This document shows positions 60,959 to 64,000 of a DNA stretch of 64,000 bases, in pieces; within the stretch, counting starts at the first letter, position 1; the number at the start of each line of letters is the position of its first letter. The translations under genes and the position numbers were made by a program. Below the pieces are notes generated by a model that saw only the letters and a program-made list of their open reading frames with translations, did not search any database and was not told the DNA's origin. Location: positions 6,807,900-6,871,899 of the forward strand of contig CM049322.1 in assembly GCA_026874595.1 (NCBI GenBank), in the 5' to 3' direction. Origin of the DNA: Sipunculus nudus. Taxonomy: Eukaryota > Annelida > Sipuncula > Golfingiida > Sipunculidae.

Positions 60959-62513
60959 CCATATTTCCTTGAACAGACGCCGGACCTTAAATAGTCGCCT
61001 GCCTTATTTAGTCGCCGGGGCAAAACGATGTCCCAGAAAAATAAACGCCGGCCTTAAATATACGCCGGTCTTGTTCACAGGCCTTCTGTCAGAGTAGTTT
61101 CTATGTTTGCCACCAGATTTCTTTTCCCTTCATTATAATTGGCGTATTTACAAAAAACGTCAAAATGACGATAGATTGTTGTATGAATTTCGGATTGTGT
61201 TGTATTGATAATATGTTTAATTCATCTTACTCTATAAATCATTCTTTTTTCTTACGTGAATGCTTGTTTCCATGAGGGACACCATATATTCCCGATTCGT
61301 TCAATAAGCGATACACAAATGCGTCAGCAGTGAGAAGGCTAATACTATCACTTCTATCAAGCAATAGTAATTAGTACCGCTTGAAACAAGCAATAAAACT
61401 TGGTACGGTGAAAGTCTATATCTCACGGATGGTTGAACAGAACTGTTCAAATACGTTTTGGCACACATTTCTTCTGTAGCATGCAGGCGCCAAATGATGG
61501 TGTCGAGCGGTACAATTTGTAGCTACTGTGAAGCCAAATTACGCTCCTTGCTTTCATTTTTAGCGCTTTTAAATGGGTCTCCACTGTTACCAAAGCCACG
61601 CTTCTGAGATAATTTTTAAAGTTAAAAATAGTATGTACTCTTGTCCTCAACTATATATTCAGTAATATTCCCGGCAGTAAATATCACATACCAGTATATA
61701 CCAGGTCGGAAACGCTTGAATACGCTGTGTCAAGCTGTATCAGATAAAAAACGGGAGAAAAGTGTCATGAAATTGACCTACGCTTTGCCGTTATTAAGAA
61801 CCAACCCCCTGTATTTTGATGGAATCAATATTACAAGTTATACGCGGTGAACAGTTAATGGAATTGCCACCCCGTGTTTAGTATATACAAGGCCAGAAAC
61901 GCTTGATTACGCTGTGTCGAGCTGAATCAGTTAAATATTTAACGAGAGGAAAGTGTCATGAAAATGAATTACGCTGTGCCTTTATAAGCTGATAAGTACC
62001 TAACCCCCGTATTTCGATGGAACAAATGCTGCCAGTTGTACGTTGAGAACAGTAAATGGAAGAGCCACCCCGTATTCAGAGTGTAAACATTTTACCATGT
62101 TCACGTGGTGTAAAATAAATGGAACAGCCACATAAACCACCTGGATACCTGGTTTCGAGGGGCCCGCGCGGACAGATTTTTTGTGTACAACTGCAATCTT
62201 TCGCTGTGATTCTGCATTAATTCCAATTATGGTGCGTGATTGTGGAGATTGCGCGTGTCCCATATACCTATGGCATCTAAGGAAATTTCGTAAACACAAT
62301 ATGTGTACCGGCGATGTTTTCAAATGTGTCAGTGATTAGTGACCGGCGGGTTCATTGTTTCGACGTGTTCTATTTTTAGTTTGTCTGACGAGCCTGATGA
62401 CGTATTTTTTTAATAAACGCCGGCCTTAAATAGAAGCCGGCCTTGTTTAGACGCCGGGTCAAAGCATTGTCTGAAAAAAATTAACGCCCGGGCGTCTGTT
62501 CAAGGAAATTCGG
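60959..62513. mobile_element. TA-flanked DNA transposon without transposase
   Basis: Left end CCATATTTCCTTGAACAGAC and right end GTCTGTTCAAGGAAATTCGG are inverted complements, both flanked by TA (60957-60958 and 62514-62515). Inside each end lie repeated GCCGGCCTTAAATA / TAGTCGCC words in opposite orientation, giving sub-terminal inverted repeats of about 110 bases. The interior holds no transposase but a tandem repeat at 61690-62080. Length 1,555 bases. Confidence 0.8.
61690..62080 (+). repeat. Internal ~187-bp tandem repeat of the transposon
   Basis: AGGTCGGAAACGCTTGAATA at about 61702 and AGGCCAGAAACGCTTGATTA at about 61890 start two diverged units that also share AAAGTGTCATGAAA, ACCCCC and TGGAANNGCCACCCCGT blocks. 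Confidence 0.75.
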
Positions 62514-62515
62514 TA

Positions 62516-64000
62516 TATTAACCCACTGTATTGAATTAAACTCTATGTCTCGTGTCGCACCAGTACGAAATATATTCAATATAAAATGGTTACACATCGA
62601 AGAAAACCACTGACAATTTATGCCTAGAGCAAATATAATTTCCGTTTCAGAAACTTCCCTAATTTATTAGTATGCTTTTCATGATGTACTGAGTTTATGC
62701 ATGGTATCGTTAAGCTTTCATTTTAAAATGTATTATTAATGTATGTGTTCTGAGACAAGCAAAACGTGGTGATACTGCAGAATAACATGTGTATTTAGTC
62801 TTGCCAAACTCTCATATAACTAAAATAAGCCTACCGTCATTGTGTTTTTATCATAATTCTAAATGTTATTACATTATGCCAAGTTTTAATATTCAATCCA
62901 AGCAGCACCTGCCTTAAAGAATATATAATGCGAGTGAAAATAACTTTTGGAATCTAAAACAACAAAGGCATTTTTTTTACTTTACATATATATTGTCCTG
63001 AATTGTATATTCACATAATATGTGGAAACACTTTATGTGATACTTTAACCCTTCAAAAATACCCAGTATAATTATGTACACACAGACATCAGATAGCAGA
63101 TAATAGAGATAAACTTGTCGCGAATATCCCTACCAGACTGTATACAGGGAATACTAGGGTGAAAACTTATAAACTAAAACATATATGATTTTAAACGCAT
63201 ACTATAAAGGAATACTATACCAAGTAGATTAAGATTAGTGACACGTCAAACTACTTGGATAATACAAATGGTTTTCTTGTGGAAGCTGCTTGAACATTAT
63301 AGCCGTTAAATCTACAAAATGTACATATGGACTTTTCAAAATATTTAGTTTAAAAGGGGTCTGCCTTTAAAAGTTATGTGGTATTTTCACTTAATCATTG
63401 ATAATCCTTCACCAAGAAATCATGAAAAGTCAAAGAGACAGCTTGCAATATTTACTTCCGAGCCATCAGTTGCAAACACTCTGCGTTAAATCTTTCTTTA
63501 ATATGACAAGTTGAAAATGTATATTACAATTACAGATTACTGAGCTTAATTGGGCCATTCCTGCATACTTTTTTAATAAAATTTTTAATCTTCTGTTACT
63601 CTCTACATACGAACTTAATTTCGACTTGGCCACTTTTTAATGTTTTATTAAAAAAATTCTACCCTAAATTTGATCTTTCTTAGCTTTGCTTATAAAGCAT
63701 CTTGACGCCCCCCACCAAAAAAAAAAAGAAAAAAAAAGTCATATACATATTTACTTTCTTACTTTGCACGTATACCTCATATTGACATTTTTACCCTGCT
63801 TGTGCACAATCAGTGGGTGATCCTGTTCACACCATTTAATTACATATTCAAGTCTGATTCTTCTGGTATAACTGTGCATATATTTTATACTGTTTAGATG
63901 ACAACTTATCAATTTTCACTTGCTATGATGATTACTCACAGTTTGTCAATTCCATGATTATGATTATTTTAATTTTGATCATTTTGATTGTACAGTAATT
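62516..64000. other. No gene seen
   Basis: AT-rich to the window end. No exon, RNA gene or transposon terminus recognised. Confidence 0.5.

Noticed and set aside
61447-62323. Three open frames (67, 69 and 107 codons)
   Set aside because: They fall inside the TA-flanked transposon and its internal tandem repeat, with no transposase motif.

Overview
This is animal nuclear DNA. It is AT-rich, with long (AT)n and (AAT)n runs, short exons bounded by GT/AG sites, polypyrimidine-AG acceptors and many decayed transposons. The gene content (multi-domain C-type lectin, atlastin/GBP-type GTPases, membrane-anchored FkbM methyltransferase) and the repeats (tRNA-derived SINEs, Tigger/pogo-like DNA elements, a Ty3/gypsy LTR element) suggest a marine lophotrochozoan, most likely a mollusc. 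That is an inference from gene families; no species-specific marker was recognised. No operon, phage, CRISPR array or rRNA was seen.

Layout. 1-17.3 kb holds no convincing gene: microsatellites, a foldback MITE (6.2 kb), CTCF-like sites and a long array of ~21-bp units, each built around TGACTCA (11.0-14.3 kb), with SINE copies inserted. 17.3-18.2 kb is a diverged ~155-bp tandem repeat. 18.86-21.91 kb (minus) carries at least four C-type lectin domains, each on two exons split by a phase-1 intron. A 341-bp near-identical tandem duplication lies at 22.4-23.1 kb. 24.13-26.44 kb (plus) carries six exons of an atlastin/GBP-like protein that has lost its GTPase signatures. 27.65-34.83 kb (minus) carries a paralogue in convergent orientation, with a transmembrane exon at its N-terminus, an intact DTQG (G3) exon and a broken P-loop (G1) exon. 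35.4-36.6 kb is the 3' end of a gypsy element with its LTR. 36.6-54.8 kb is repeat-dominated (LINE remnant, SINEs, minisatellites, a Tigger-like element). 54.8-56.7 kb (minus) carries an intact FkbM-family methyltransferase with a signal anchor. 60.96-62.51 kb is a TA-flanked DNA element. The rest is featureless.

How the genes relate. Multi-CTLD lectins and GBP-like GTPases are both families often expanded in invertebrate immunity, but nothing here shows that they act together. The GTPase pair looks like a local duplication: the minus copy keeps G3 and G4-like motifs but its G1 exon is frame-broken, whereas the plus copy keeps its reading frame but lost G3 and G4. The lectin gene and the minus GTPase both show one-base frame breaks, while the methyltransferase is clean. 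Whether this is pseudogenisation or residual assembly error is the main open question.
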